34,216 bases of DNA, taken from contig NZ_PJBZ01000079.1 of assembly GCF_002835995.1 (NCBI RefSeq), forward strand, positions 1-34,216. Reading direction: 5' to 3'. The stretch's first letter is position 1. Each line of letters opens with the position of its first letter. The notes under the pieces were generated by a model, which did no database searches, was not told where the DNA came from, and saw nothing but the letters and a program-made list of their open reading frames with translations. Position numbers and translations under genes: made by a program. This document shows positions 23,317 to 31,871 of the stretch, in pieces. This DNA is from Psychromonas sp. Urea-02u-13 (GTDB lineage: Bacteria; Pseudomonadota; Gammaproteobacteria; Enterobacterales; Psychromonadaceae).

Positions 23317-23958
23317 CTATTGTTGTTCGGGCCAAATAATCGTTTTGGCATTTAATGGAATATCTTCTTGATCATGTGTGACCATCAAAACGGGTAGGCT
23401 ATTTTGTTTAATTAAATCAAATACCCATTGTCTAAATTCTTGGCGTAATTGTTGGTCTAATTTATTAAAGGGTTCATCTAAAAGCACAGCTTGTGGCTTG
23501 GCTAATAACAGTCTAATCATGCTAACTCTTGCACGTTGGCCACCACTTATTTGACTGGGATTTTTATCAGCAAGCATCAGTAAGTTATGCTCTTCTAAGG
23601 CGATTAGCGCTTGTGTTTTTCTGTGTTTCTTTTTGATGTCATCGGGTAATGCAAAGGCTAAGTTTTGCCATATATTCAAATGTGGAAATAACAAATCTTC
23701 TTGAAAAAGGAAACCAATTTGTCTTTGCTCTACGGCTAGCGAATTAAGTGATTTTCCATTGAGTGATATTTCACCCGATACATTAAAATCGTTAAGAGGG
23801 TGGCCTGCGATAGCGTGCAATAGAGTAGACTTTCCACAGCCACTGGGGCCCATGAGTGATAATACTTCGCCGGCTTTAATTTCAAAGCTCAGGTTATTGA
23901 TGAGTATATTACCCTGTTGGTCACGTAGGCTTAATTGCTTGATTTTTAAGTTGTTCAT
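23317..23958 (-). CDS. ynjD: ABC transporter ATP-binding protein, YnjD
   Basis: A 213-residue ATPase. Walker A GPSGCGKST (about 37-45), Q-loop LFQED (about 83-87), signature SGGQRARV (about 138-145), Walker B AVLLDEP (about 157-163) and H-loop VTHDQE (about 194). It is shorter than most import ATPases and has no C-terminal regulatory domain. It powers the YnjC permease that is encoded 15 bases upstream. The substrate of this importer is not established in E. coli. Confidence 0.95.
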   Translation of the reverse strand: MNNLKIKQLSLRDQQGNILINNLSFEIKAGEVLSLMGPSGCGKSTLLHAIAGHPLNDFNVSGEISLNGKSLNSLAVEQRQIGFLFQEDLLFPHLNIWQNLAFALPDDIKKKHRKTQALIALEEHNLLMLADKNPSQISGGQRARVSMIRLLLAKPQAVLLDEPFNKLDQQLRQEFRQWVFDLIKQNSLPVLMVTHDQEDIPLNAKTIIWPEQQ

Positions 23959-23973
23959 AACAAATTCTTCATA

Positions 23974-25773
23974 TTAAATGCTTCGTGCTTCGTGCTTCGT
24001 GCGTTTGTGTTTGTGTTGCTTCAGCTGTTTTTTAAATGAAAATGGCGTTCGACTTTCTAATGGCCCCGTTTTTTTTGCGATAAACAGCGCCACAGCAAAA
24101 AAGAAAAGTGGGGTAATGGTTTGCAACAATGCATAAATGGCCATGACTCTTCTATCTTGTCCGCTCGATAGTGCCACGGCTTCTGTGGTAATAGTCGCGA
24201 TGCGTCCTGCACCTAACATTAAAGTGGGCAAAAATTGCGCCAGACTAACACTTATTCCGACCGCCATCGAAATGACTATCGCCGGCAGTAACAAAGGTAT
24301 TTTAATGGTCCACCATACTGTCCATGCAGATTTTCCTAAGCTTAACCCTACTTTATTAAAACCTTGGTCAAAGCTACGCCAAGGACCGTCTAAGCTTAAA
24401 TAAATATACGGGAAGACAAAAAATACGTGTGACCAAAGTACCCATAAATAAAAGTGTTCAGCACCAATATAAATAGCGGCTAACTGAATGCCTAATAAGA
24501 GAGAAAGTTGCGGTGCGATAATAGGTGTCACAATCAGAATCATCGGGATCACTAAGCGTACTTTATGCGAGATATTGTTTCTGTTATTAACCTCTAATAA
24601 TACCAGCACCAAAAGTAATGCAATAGTTGCACTTAACATTGCCAAGCCAATGCTGGTTACAAAAGTATCGAATAAATAAGGTAATTCAGATTGCCAGAAT
24701 TGCAGCGACCAGTTTGAAGGTAATATATGTGGGTAGGGCCAGCGTTTGGAAAAGGACCAAACAATAATCATGATTAAGCTTAATGAGCTGGCTAATAAAA
24801 CACTAATTAGGCCTAAGCTTCCTAAGCCAGCTAGACTCGCTTTACTCAGGCGAGTAAATAAAGAAATCCCCTTGCAACCAGTTAACGTTTTTCTGCCACT
24901 AAATTGCCAACTTGTGCATTTTTTGACGATTAACCACTCAACAAAAATCACCGTATAAACTAACAATACACACAGTAGCGCCAGTACCAATGCGCCTGAT
25001 GCTGCCATTAAATGTGTATCGAGATTGGATTCATTTAACCAAGACCAAATCATCACCGGCAAGGTGGATGGAATGCTTGGCCCAATAATAAGCGAGACAT
25101 CCACCACCGACAAGCTGTACGCCATAATCGCAATGATAGAAAAACGCATCTTAGGTAACCATTGTGGAAAGATAACTTTCAGCCATGCTTGCTGCTGGCT
25201 AAAACCAAGGCTTTGTGCGCATTGAAGTGATTGTTTTATATTAAGTTGTTTTAGCAATGCGATGCTCATAAACAAAATAAAGGGCACCTCTTTCAGTGTT
25301 AGTCCGATAATCAAACCCAGTTGATGTTTAATAATTTGTACGTCAGTAAACAGTGCAAACTCAAAGAGCTCAGTGCTTAGTCGTGAAATAAAACCACTGG
25401 GTGTAAACAAAAAGGCAAAACCGATAGCAAAAGCGACATGTGGTAATGCCAGGATAGGCGCAATTGCATTTTCAATTTTTTGCCAATGTTTTGATTGATA
25501 CCAACGTCTTAAAATGACGAAGCTAATGAGAACCGATAGAAAGGTACTGATAATACTGACATTCAGTGTCATTAAAATGGATTGACTAATACCCGGGAAT
25601 TGGGCTAATTGTTCAAAACCAGATAATGACCCGTGAAATTGATTAAGCCGCGGGTTAATCGCAAAGGCTGCTAATAATAAACCGCTTAATCCCGGTAACA
25701 TCGGTAGGAAGCAAAGAACTAAAACCAGTATTAATATACTGGTTTTAGTTGTTTTTTTAATGCAATTATTCAT
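23974..25773 (-). CDS. ynjC: ABC transporter permease, YnjC-like (fused two-half permease)
   Basis: A 599-residue protein with two homologous permease halves of about six helices each, like Fe3+/thiamine/sulfate-type importers with fused permeases. The EAA-like loops are recognisable in half 1 (CAQSLGFSQQQAWLKVIFP, about 183-201) and in half 2 (GLSLGKSAWTVWWTIKIP). It is longer than E. coli YnjC (about 511); the excess includes a basic His/Lys-rich C-terminal tail (KQLKQHKHKRTKHEARSI) that runs into a heptanucleotide repeat (23980-24000). It lies between ynjB and ynjD in one operon and forms the membrane channel. Confidence 0.92.
   Translation of the reverse strand: MNNCIKKTTKTSILILVLVLCFLPMLPGLSGLLLAAFAINPRLNQFHGSLSGFEQLAQFPGISQSILMTLNVSIISTFLSVLISFVILRRWYQSKHWQKIENAIAPILALPHVAFAIGFAFLFTPSGFISRLSTELFEFALFTDVQIIKHQLGLIIGLTLKEVPFILFMSIALLKQLNIKQSLQCAQSLGFSQQQAWLKVIFPQWLPKMRFSIIAIMAYSLSVVDVSLIIGPSIPSTLPVMIWSWLNESNLDTHLMAASGALVLALLCVLLVYTVIFVEWLIVKKCTSWQFSGRKTLTGCKGISLFTRLSKASLAGLGSLGLISVLLASSLSLIMIIVWSFSKRWPYPHILPSNWSLQFWQSELPYLFDTFVTSIGLAMLSATIALLLVLVLLEVNNRNNISHKVRLVIPMILIVTPIIAPQLSLLLGIQLAAIYIGAEHFYLWVLWSHVFFVFPYIYLSLDGPWRSFDQGFNKVGLSLGKSAWTVWWTIKIPLLLPAIVISMAVGISVSLAQFLPTLMLGAGRIATITTEAVALSSGQDRRVMAIYALLQTITPLFFFAVALFIAKKTGPLESRTPFSFKKQLKQHKHKRTKHEARSI
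23980..24000. repeat. Three perfect 7-bp repeats at the 3' end of ynjC
   Basis: GCTTCGT occurs three times in a row (ACGAAGC on the coding strand), encoding the last residues of YnjC. The unit is not a multiple of three, so gain or loss of a copy shifts the frame near the stop codon. It resembles the CACGAAG core of the repeats at 21554-21797. Confidence 0.85.
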
Positions 25774-25800
25774 GTTTTTCTATCATATTCACAGATTAAA

Positions 25801-25855
25801 TGACCTGTTTTAATAAAGGACGTTCAATGGCTAAGTGGCCTGTTTTAATAAAGGG
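25801..25855. repeat. 35-bp spaced direct repeat between ynjB and ynjC
   Basis: TGACCTGTTTTAATAAAGGA (25801-25820) and TGGCCTGTTTTAATAAAGGG (25836-25855) are nearly identical and lie 35 bases apart in the 85-base gap between the ynjC start and the ynjB stop. Role unknown. Confidence 0.75.
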
Positions 25856-25858
25856 AAA

Positions 25859-27064
25859 TTAATGACCATAACGTTGTTGCCACGCTTGTTCGAGTGCTGC
25901 TTGCCAACTAGGGTGAGGCTCCGCAACCGATTTAAACAATTTAGTGTTTGCAGCGCTACCAGTAATATATTGCGTTTTAAGCACTGAAGGGTCGCCCCAT
26001 TGGCTTAAATCCCCTTTTTTAGATTGTGCTTCGGGACTTAACAAAAAGTTAATGGCCACAAGTGCACCTTGTTTTGCATTGGCGTTAAAGGGAATCGATA
26101 AGAAATGGATATTAGATAACGCGCCATTTTCCATCGCATAAGAATCCGTTGTCTCCGCTAGGGTGCCGTTGCTTTGTGCGCTACTGACTTCATTAGGGTT
26201 AAATGAAATCGCTAAGTCTAATTCGCCGTCATCTAACAATTGCATGGTGTGCGCACTTGAGGTCGGGAACTGTTTGCCTTGTTGCCAGCTTAGCGGGTGC
26301 AATTGGTCTAGGTATTGCCACAAGGGTTGCGTCGTTTTAACAAAGGTTTTTTCATCAACCGCTTGATATAAAAGCGCGGGATCTTCCACTAATTCAAGTA
26401 AAGCCGTTTTTAAAAAACTTGTGCCATGAAAAGAGGGCGGTTGTGGGTAGCTGAATTTATTAGGATTTTGTTGGGCAAATGTGAGTAATTGCTTCATCGA
26501 TGTTGGCGGTGTTGGAGTGCGTTTTTTATCGTGGATAAAGATAAGTTGCCCGATGCCCCAAGGCGCTTCTAAGCCCTCAGTCGGTTCTGTAAAGTCATTA
26601 TCGACAGGGAAGTCTTTATTAACAAACTGCCAGCTGGGTAATTGTTGCGCAAAAGGCTGGGTAATGAGCTGGTTTTGTTTCATGTTTTTAAAGTTTTCAC
26701 CATTAATCCAAAGCATATCGATAGTGCCTCCAGTCACTTTACCGGCCGCTTTCTCGGCCAGTAAACGACTAATTGCAGTAGAGATATCATCAACTTTGAC
26801 ATGTTGCAGACGCACATCAAATTGCTGTTGTAATTGTTTGTCTGCCCAACGTAAATAATTATTAATTTGTTGGCTACCACCCCAAGCATAAAAATAAACC
26901 GTTTGCCCCTTTGCTTGTTTCTCAATGCGTGGCCAATCTAAGTTTTTTGATATGGTTGTTGTATCCTGAGCAAGCGAGAAACTCGATGTGCTTACAAAAA
27001 CCGTCGCAATAGCTATTTTTAGTATTACTTTCTTAAGCATTTTTTGCTCCATTAAATTTTTCAT
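25859..27064 (-). CDS. ynjB: Periplasmic substrate-binding protein, YnjB
   Basis: This encodes 401 residues with a signal peptide (LKKVILKIAIATVFVSTSSF, cut near SLA-Q). The mature start WPRIEKQAKGQTVYFYAWGG and the middle segments TIDMLWINGENFKNM and APWGIGQLIFIHD are typical of YnjB-type solute-binding proteins of the extracellular binding protein family 1. It delivers an unknown substrate to YnjC/YnjD. Two starts are plausible: ATG 27064 (AGGGA 6 bases upstream) and ATG 27040 (GGAG 6 bases upstream); the latter gives a more ordinary signal peptide. It lies 38 bases after the TVP38-flavoprotein gene, in the same operon. Confidence 0.93.
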   Translation of the reverse strand: MKNLMEQKMLKKVILKIAIATVFVSTSSFSLAQDTTTISKNLDWPRIEKQAKGQTVYFYAWGGSQQINNYLRWADKQLQQQFDVRLQHVKVDDISTAISRLLAEKAAGKVTGGTIDMLWINGENFKNMKQNQLITQPFAQQLPSWQFVNKDFPVDNDFTEPTEGLEAPWGIGQLIFIHDKKRTPTPPTSMKQLLTFAQQNPNKFSYPQPPSFHGTSFLKTALLELVEDPALLYQAVDEKTFVKTTQPLWQYLDQLHPLSWQQGKQFPTSSAHTMQLLDDGELDLAISFNPNEVSSAQSNGTLAETTDSYAMENGALSNIHFLSIPFNANAKQGALVAINFLLSPEAQSKKGDLSQWGDPSVLKTQYITGSAANTKLFKSVAEPHPSWQAALEQAWQQRYGH

Positions 27065-27102
27065 GAAATCCCTGTCTTTTGTAGATTAATGTACTTTGTA
27101 AA

Positions 27103-29235
27103 TTAATGCTTTCTTGTGAATTGGTGATACTTTTCAACCCACGTTAATATTTTTTGTGGTGCATGGTTTTTCTTCCAAACCCCCGCAGTATATTTTGCTG
27201 CTTCACTCATGGTTGGATAAGGATGAACGGTCGCCAATATTTTATTCAGGCCTAATTTGTAACGCATCGCTAAGGTAAATTCAGCTAATAACTCACCAGC
27301 ATGACTGCCTACAATCGTTGCCCCTAAAATACGATCGCTGCCTTTTGGGGTAATGATTTTTATAAAGCCTAGATCATTACCATCTGCAATGGCGCGATCT
27401 AAGTCATTAATTTCAAATTGGGTTATTTCAATATCAAGTTTGGCTGCTAACGCTTCTTTTTCATTAATACCCACACGTGCAACTTCTGGGAAAGTATAAG
27501 TGACCGCGGGGATAACAGAGTAATCTACTTTGAATTTTTTAAGCGCACCAAATAAACCGTTAACAGCCGCATACCATGCTTGATGCGCTGCAAAATGGGT
27601 TAATTGAATCGGCCCAGTGACATCACCTACCGCGTAGATATTGGGATACTTTGTTTGTAAGTACTCGTTAACTTCAATGGTACCTGTTTTAGTTAAGGCT
27701 ATGTCTAATTTTTCAAGTCCGAACCCTGTCACGTTCGCTTTACGGCCGACGGCAAATAAAACCAAATCAAAAATAACGGTTAATGCTTGCCCATCAACTT
27801 CAAGATGGGCAACTTGCTCGGTGGGTGTTTTCTCGAATTTAACTAATTTGTGTTTCAGTAATAGTGTCACCCCTTCATCGCTTAGCTGCTGCTCAACAAG
27901 ATTAGCCGCATCTTTATCTTCTTTGGCTAATACTTGATCTGCAAATTCAACAATCGTCACGTGGCAACCAAGGCGGTTAAAACATTGGCTAAGTTCTGCG
28001 CCAATCGGGCCGCCACCAATCACTAATAAACGTGTTGGTAATTGCTCAATATCCCAAATGGTATCTGAACTTGCAAATTGAATCGACTCAATGCCTGGAA
28101 TCGCGGGAATGAAAGGTTTCGCGCCGGTTGCGATAACAATGTTTTTAGTGCTAATCACCTGATCGTTAATCTGAACCTGCCATGGATTTAATATTTTAGC
28201 ATCACCTTGTAGGCATTGAACGCCTAATGCTTGATAACGCTCAATAGAATCATGAGGTTCAATTTTACTAATCACATCTTTGATTCTGGTTTGTATTTTT
28301 TTAAAGTCGATGTGGTTAATTTGTGCATCGATACCAAATTTTTGTGCATCATTAATTTCTTTAATATTTTTACAGACTCGAATTAATGCTTTTGAGGGAA
28401 CACAGCCAGTATTTAAGCAATCGCCTCCCATTTTATGTTTTTCAACCAATATGACCTTAGCTTTAACCGCTGCTGCAATATATGAACTGACTAACCCACC
28501 CGCACCTGCGCCAATAACAATCATGTTTTGGTCAAAGTATTTAGGTTTTTTCCAGGCTTTATAAACCACATTACGTTTTACAGTGTTGATGACCATTTTC
28601 AGCAGGAGAGGAAACAGCCCTAATAATGCAAAGGCCATTAATACGTTCGGTGAAACAAGACCGGATAATGAATTTATTTCACTGAGTTGCGTGCCGGCAT
28701 TTAAATACACTAACGTTGCCGGAAACATGCCAAGTTGGCTGAATAGATAATAAGTGCGTGCTTTTATCGGTGTTAATCCCATTAATAAATTGATCATGAA
28801 AAAGGGAAAAACCGGTATTAATCGCAATGACAACAAATACAAAGCACCATCTTTACTGATGCCTGCATTGATGGATGAGAGATGATCTTTAAAGCGTGCT
28901 TGCACCCAATCTTTTAACAGATAACGACTGAATAAAAAGGCGAATAAAGCACCAATGGAACTTGCAAAGGATACTAAAAGCACACTTGGCCAGAAGCCAA
29001 ACAAGGCCGCGCTCAGTAACGTTAGGATTGCGGCGCCGGGCACTGAAAGGGCCGTGGCTAAAACATAAGTCACAAAATATAAACTAAACGCGGTAATAAA
29101 ATTGTGGCTAATAAATTGGGTTAATTGCGCTTGGTATTGTTTTGCATTTTCAAGGCTAATTAAGTGCTTAAATTGAAAAATTAAAATGACCGCAATAAGC
29201 GCGGCAAACGCGAGTGCAATTTTTTTATAGTTCAT
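27103..29235 (-). CDS. TVP38/TMEM64 membrane domain fused to a pyridine nucleotide-disulfide oxidoreductase
   Basis: A 710-residue fusion. Residues 1-220 are a DedA-like TVP38/TMEM64 domain with the helical hairpin signature (VPGAAILTLLSAALFGFW, about 65-82, and RLIPVFPFFMINLLMG, about 138-153). Residues 235-710 are a flavoprotein: FAD motif IVIGAGAGGLVSS, redox-active disulfide GGDCLNTGCVPSKAL (Cys273, Cys278), NAD motif VIGGGPIGAELSQ, second FAD motif NIYAVGDVTG, and C-terminal HPYPTMSEA dimer interface. It lacks the HMA domain and the C-terminal cysteine pair of true mercuric reductase. In E. coli, TVP38 proteins YdjX/YdjZ sit directly before ynjABCDEF, so the linkage is conserved. It likely couples a membrane lipid or ion function to thiol/disulfide chemistry; the substrate is unknown. 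Confidence 0.93.
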   Translation of the reverse strand: MNYKKIALAFAALIAVILIFQFKHLISLENAKQYQAQLTQFISHNFITAFSLYFVTYVLATALSVPGAAILTLLSAALFGFWPSVLLVSFASSIGALFAFLFSRYLLKDWVQARFKDHLSSINAGISKDGALYLLSLRLIPVFPFFMINLLMGLTPIKARTYYLFSQLGMFPATLVYLNAGTQLSEINSLSGLVSPNVLMAFALLGLFPLLLKMVINTVKRNVVYKAWKKPKYFDQNMIVIGAGAGGLVSSYIAAAVKAKVILVEKHKMGGDCLNTGCVPSKALIRVCKNIKEINDAQKFGIDAQINHIDFKKIQTRIKDVISKIEPHDSIERYQALGVQCLQGDAKILNPWQVQINDQVISTKNIVIATGAKPFIPAIPGIESIQFASSDTIWDIEQLPTRLLVIGGGPIGAELSQCFNRLGCHVTIVEFADQVLAKEDKDAANLVEQQLSDEGVTLLLKHKLVKFEKTPTEQVAHLEVDGQALTVIFDLVLFAVGRKANVTGFGLEKLDIALTKTGTIEVNEYLQTKYPNIYAVGDVTGPIQLTHFAAHQAWYAAVNGLFGALKKFKVDYSVIPAVTYTFPEVARVGINEKEALAAKLDIEITQFEINDLDRAIADGNDLGFIKIITPKGSDRILGATIVGSHAGELLAEFTLAMRYKLGLNKILATVHPYPTMSEAAKYTAGVWKKNHAPQKILTWVEKYHQFTRKH

Positions 29236-29721
29236 AAGTTAGTGGGTCCATGTAATAGAAATATAGTGTGGGCCTGTGTGCCCTTAACGGTGTCTGCTTA
29301 ATATTTTATTAAGCGACTGTTGCCTCATTTTTACTTTTTAGGCAATGAAAATAGGCACGTTTTTTTAGCGCTTAATGCTGACAATAATTGCTTGTAATAA
29401 AAGACCGTTGATCAGTCAAAAAAATTTCCAGTAAGCGCAATATAATATTATTGGAACTCATTTGATTATTAAAAAATCAGCGTTTATAGCGCTCAACAAA
29501 TCAATCTGATAACCAGCGAATTTAATAGGTGATTATCCTATTAAGAAAGCCCGTTGAACTCGCCTTTATATTGGTCTAGTAGAACGCCTCGGATTGGAAA
29601 ATAAAAGTGAAAGACAACAATCGACTGAACCCCAATATTATAAGCTATGCTTGTAATACTTGAAGCATCATCATCGTCGTCTAAATAGGTTTTTCCATCG
29701 TATATTAGGGAAAATGACAGC
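29236..29721. promoter_or_regulatory. 486-bp divergent intergenic region with two inverted repeats
   Basis: It separates the minus-strand ynj operon from the plus-strand sensor genes and should hold both promoters. Two perfect dyads stand out: GCTTAATA-TTT-TATTAAGC (29296-29314), about 60 bases before the TVP38-flavoprotein start, and TTAATAGG-TGATTAT-CCTATTAA (29522-29544). Either could be a regulator site. I trust no gene in this stretch. Confidence 0.5.
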
Positions 29722-31788
29722 ATGTTAATTAGTGATATTAGCCTAACCAAAAAGCTATCCCTTAGTTTTGGCATCGTATTGCTTATGCTTTCTTGTTTAT
29801 TAGTGTTCAATAATTCCACCATCAATTTTAGTCAAAATAATTTTAACAAACTGCTCCATAATGACATTGCGATAGAAAATATAGCGGATGATGTTAATAT
29901 TTCTTTATTACAATTGAGACGAAGAGAAAAAGATTTTTTACTCAGAAACAATTTAACCTACGTACAACAACATCAAAAAGAATGGCATAACTTTCAAAAT
30001 AAGATTGAATTATTACAACAAATTGCATCTAAAAATCCACATTTAGCTATTTCAGAGCATATTGAAATGCTCTCTCAAAACGCTGAAAAATATCAAAAAA
30101 GTTTTACTAATCTTGTCAGGGTTAAAGAAAAAATGGGCTTAAATTCTCGTACGGGGCTACAGAGGGATTTCACCCAAGCCGCTCATTCTTTAAGTACTGC
30201 GCTTGCTGAATATGATGTTGCAAATTTATATCAGCAATATTTGTTATTACGACGCTGGGAAAAAGATTTTGTGCGAACGCAAGATGACAAGTATATGCAA
30301 CGGCTATTTTCAACACTACTGAAATATGAAAGCATGCTTTCTCTTAGTGCGTTGCAAGCGAATGCAAAGCAAATGCAACAACAAGCGTTAGCGGGATATA
30401 AGCAAGCTTTAAGTCATTATCTTATTCAGCAAGATAGCCGTGAAAAAGTAATTGCTTATGAGCAGTTAAGGCTGTTCTCACACAAAATGGAAGCCTCTAT
30501 TATGGGGGTGTTTATTGAAAATGGACCGGCTCTCGCGTTGCAAATTCGACGCAATGAAAAGAGCTATTTACTGACGGCTGATGAACATTATGCGACAAAA
30601 ACAAATGCGTCAATTTTGGCGTTAAAAAAGCAAATTAACGCATCAAAAATTCCCGTTAAGCATAGCGAGAATTTACTCGCATTATTGAATACCTATGATT
30701 TTTCGTTTAATCATTTAACTACTGAGAATAAACTCGCATATACGTATACCCAAGCATTACGCAATGCTGCACATAAAATAGAACCGTTACTGCATGTCAT
30801 TAAAAATATCCTTGAAAAGTCTCAACAGAGCGCTTTTAGCGAGACGTTAAACAGTATTAATAATCGCCAAGTTGTCTCTCTTATTATTGGTTTATTTATT
30901 TTATTAGCGGGGTTACTTTCAACGATTATTCTGAGCCGCTTAATCAGTCAGCCAATTAATGCCATGATGAAAGTGGTGACTAATATTGCTAAAGGTGATT
31001 TATCGCTGCGTTTTGAAAATAATAGAGGGGATGAAATCGGTAAACTTGCCACTGCAATTAACGCGATGGTTGAAACACTGAATGAGATTGCTAATCAAGC
31101 TGATTTAATTGCACAGGGGGACTTTTCTGTTGAAATATTACCTCAAAGTAAAACTGATAAACTTGCCATTTCACTCAATGAAATGAAGAACCAAATCACT
31201 TATCGTACACGCTTAATGCAGGAAAGTGAGGGGGCGCTCCAAGCTGCTAATAATACCTTAGTGCAACAAAATGAGCTCAAAAACCAGCTATCTAAAATGA
31301 CCGAGTTTGACAATAAAAGTAATTATTTACAGACAATTTGCGACAAAACTATTTCTTCCTTGGCTAAATTAACAGGGGCTGGCCATGGCGCATTGTATGT
31401 CGCGAATGAAAATAATGGCAATCTTAAAGATTGTTTAACATTGATGGGCAGTTACGCGTTGAAAAAGAACCATGTTTCTCAAGTGGTCCCGATTGGTGCC
31501 GGGCTAGTTGGGCAATGTGCTAAAGAGAAAATGACTATTATTGTGACAGAAGTGCCGGGGGATTATATTTATATTAATTCTGCTTTAGGCAAGCAACTAC
31601 CGCTTAATATTATACTCACCCCTGTGATGTTTGAACAAAAATTGATCGCGGTGATTGAGCTCGCTTCATTTTCTCCTTTCACTCAAGTACAACAAGAAAT
31701 GTTACAGCAAGTGACTGAATATATTGGATTTATTATTAATCAGCAAAAAAGTAAACAATTGCTTAGAGACTTACAAGCAGGCTCTTAA
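29722..31788 (+). CDS. Membrane sensor, helical periplasmic domain - HAMP - GAF, no output domain
   Basis: A 688-residue protein. Membrane helix 10-30; a large helical periplasmic region (about 31-380) with three related motifs RRREKDFLL (66-74), RRWEKDFVR (177-185) and RRNEKSYLL (276-284), as in helical bimodular-type ligand domains; membrane helix about 384-405; a HAMP domain plus a second HAMP-like segment (about 406-500, GDLSLRFENN and GDFSVEILP); coiled coil (about 500-530); and a GAF domain (about 535-680, GAGLVGQCAKEK, VIELASF). It ends QLLRDLQAGS. There is no methyl-accepting, kinase, GGDEF or receiver domain. In full-length relatives a kinase usually follows this point. Its paralog follows on the same strand. 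Confidence 0.88.
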   Translation: MLISDISLTKKLSLSFGIVLLMLSCLLVFNNSTINFSQNNFNKLLHNDIAIENIADDVNISLLQLRRREKDFLLRNNLTYVQQHQKEWHNFQNKIELLQQIASKNPHLAISEHIEMLSQNAEKYQKSFTNLVRVKEKMGLNSRTGLQRDFTQAAHSLSTALAEYDVANLYQQYLLLRRWEKDFVRTQDDKYMQRLFSTLLKYESMLSLSALQANAKQMQQQALAGYKQALSHYLIQQDSREKVIAYEQLRLFSHKMEASIMGVFIENGPALALQIRRNEKSYLLTADEHYATKTNASILALKKQINASKIPVKHSENLLALLNTYDFSFNHLTTENKLAYTYTQALRNAAHKIEPLLHVIKNILEKSQQSAFSETLNSINNRQVVSLIIGLFILLAGLLSTIILSRLISQPINAMMKVVTNIAKGDLSLRFENNRGDEIGKLATAINAMVETLNEIANQADLIAQGDFSVEILPQSKTDKLAISLNEMKNQITYRTRLMQESEGALQAANNTLVQQNELKNQLSKMTEFDNKSNYLQTICDKTISSLAKLTGAGHGALYVANENNGNLKDCLTLMGSYALKKNHVSQVVPIGAGLVGQCAKEKMTIIVTEVPGDYIYINSALGKQLPLNIILTPVMFEQKLIAVIELASFSPFTQVQQEMLQQVTEYIGFIINQQKSKQLLRDLQAGS

Positions 31789-31810
31789 CATTGCAATATA
31801 AGTATGTGAT

Positions 31811-31849
31811 GACACTAATTGACGACACTAATTTACGACAGTAATTGAT
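31811..31849. repeat. Three copies of a 13-bp tandem repeat before the second sensor gene
   Basis: The units GACACTAATTGAC, GACACTAATTTAC and GACAGTAATTGAT follow directly. The last copy includes the first bases of a possible ATG (31848) of the next gene. Confidence 0.85.
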
Positions 31850-31871
31850 GCCCAATAAGGCCGGGGAGAGT

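Noticed and set aside
23317-27064. Thiamine or iron uptake as the role of the ynjBCD importer
   Set aside because: No TPP riboswitch-like or Fur-box-like sequence was recognised upstream, and the fold alone does not define the substrate.
27103-29235. Mercuric reductase annotation for the flavoprotein half of the fusion
   Set aside because: There is no HMA domain and no C-terminal cysteine pair for Hg(II), and no mer genes are adjacent. Only the general disulfide flavoprotein fold is supported.
29541-29825. Minus-strand frame of about 94 residues between the divergent operons
   Set aside because: It overlaps the start of the first sensor gene in antisense, shows no family motif and no good ribosome site. 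The overlapping sensor is clearly real.
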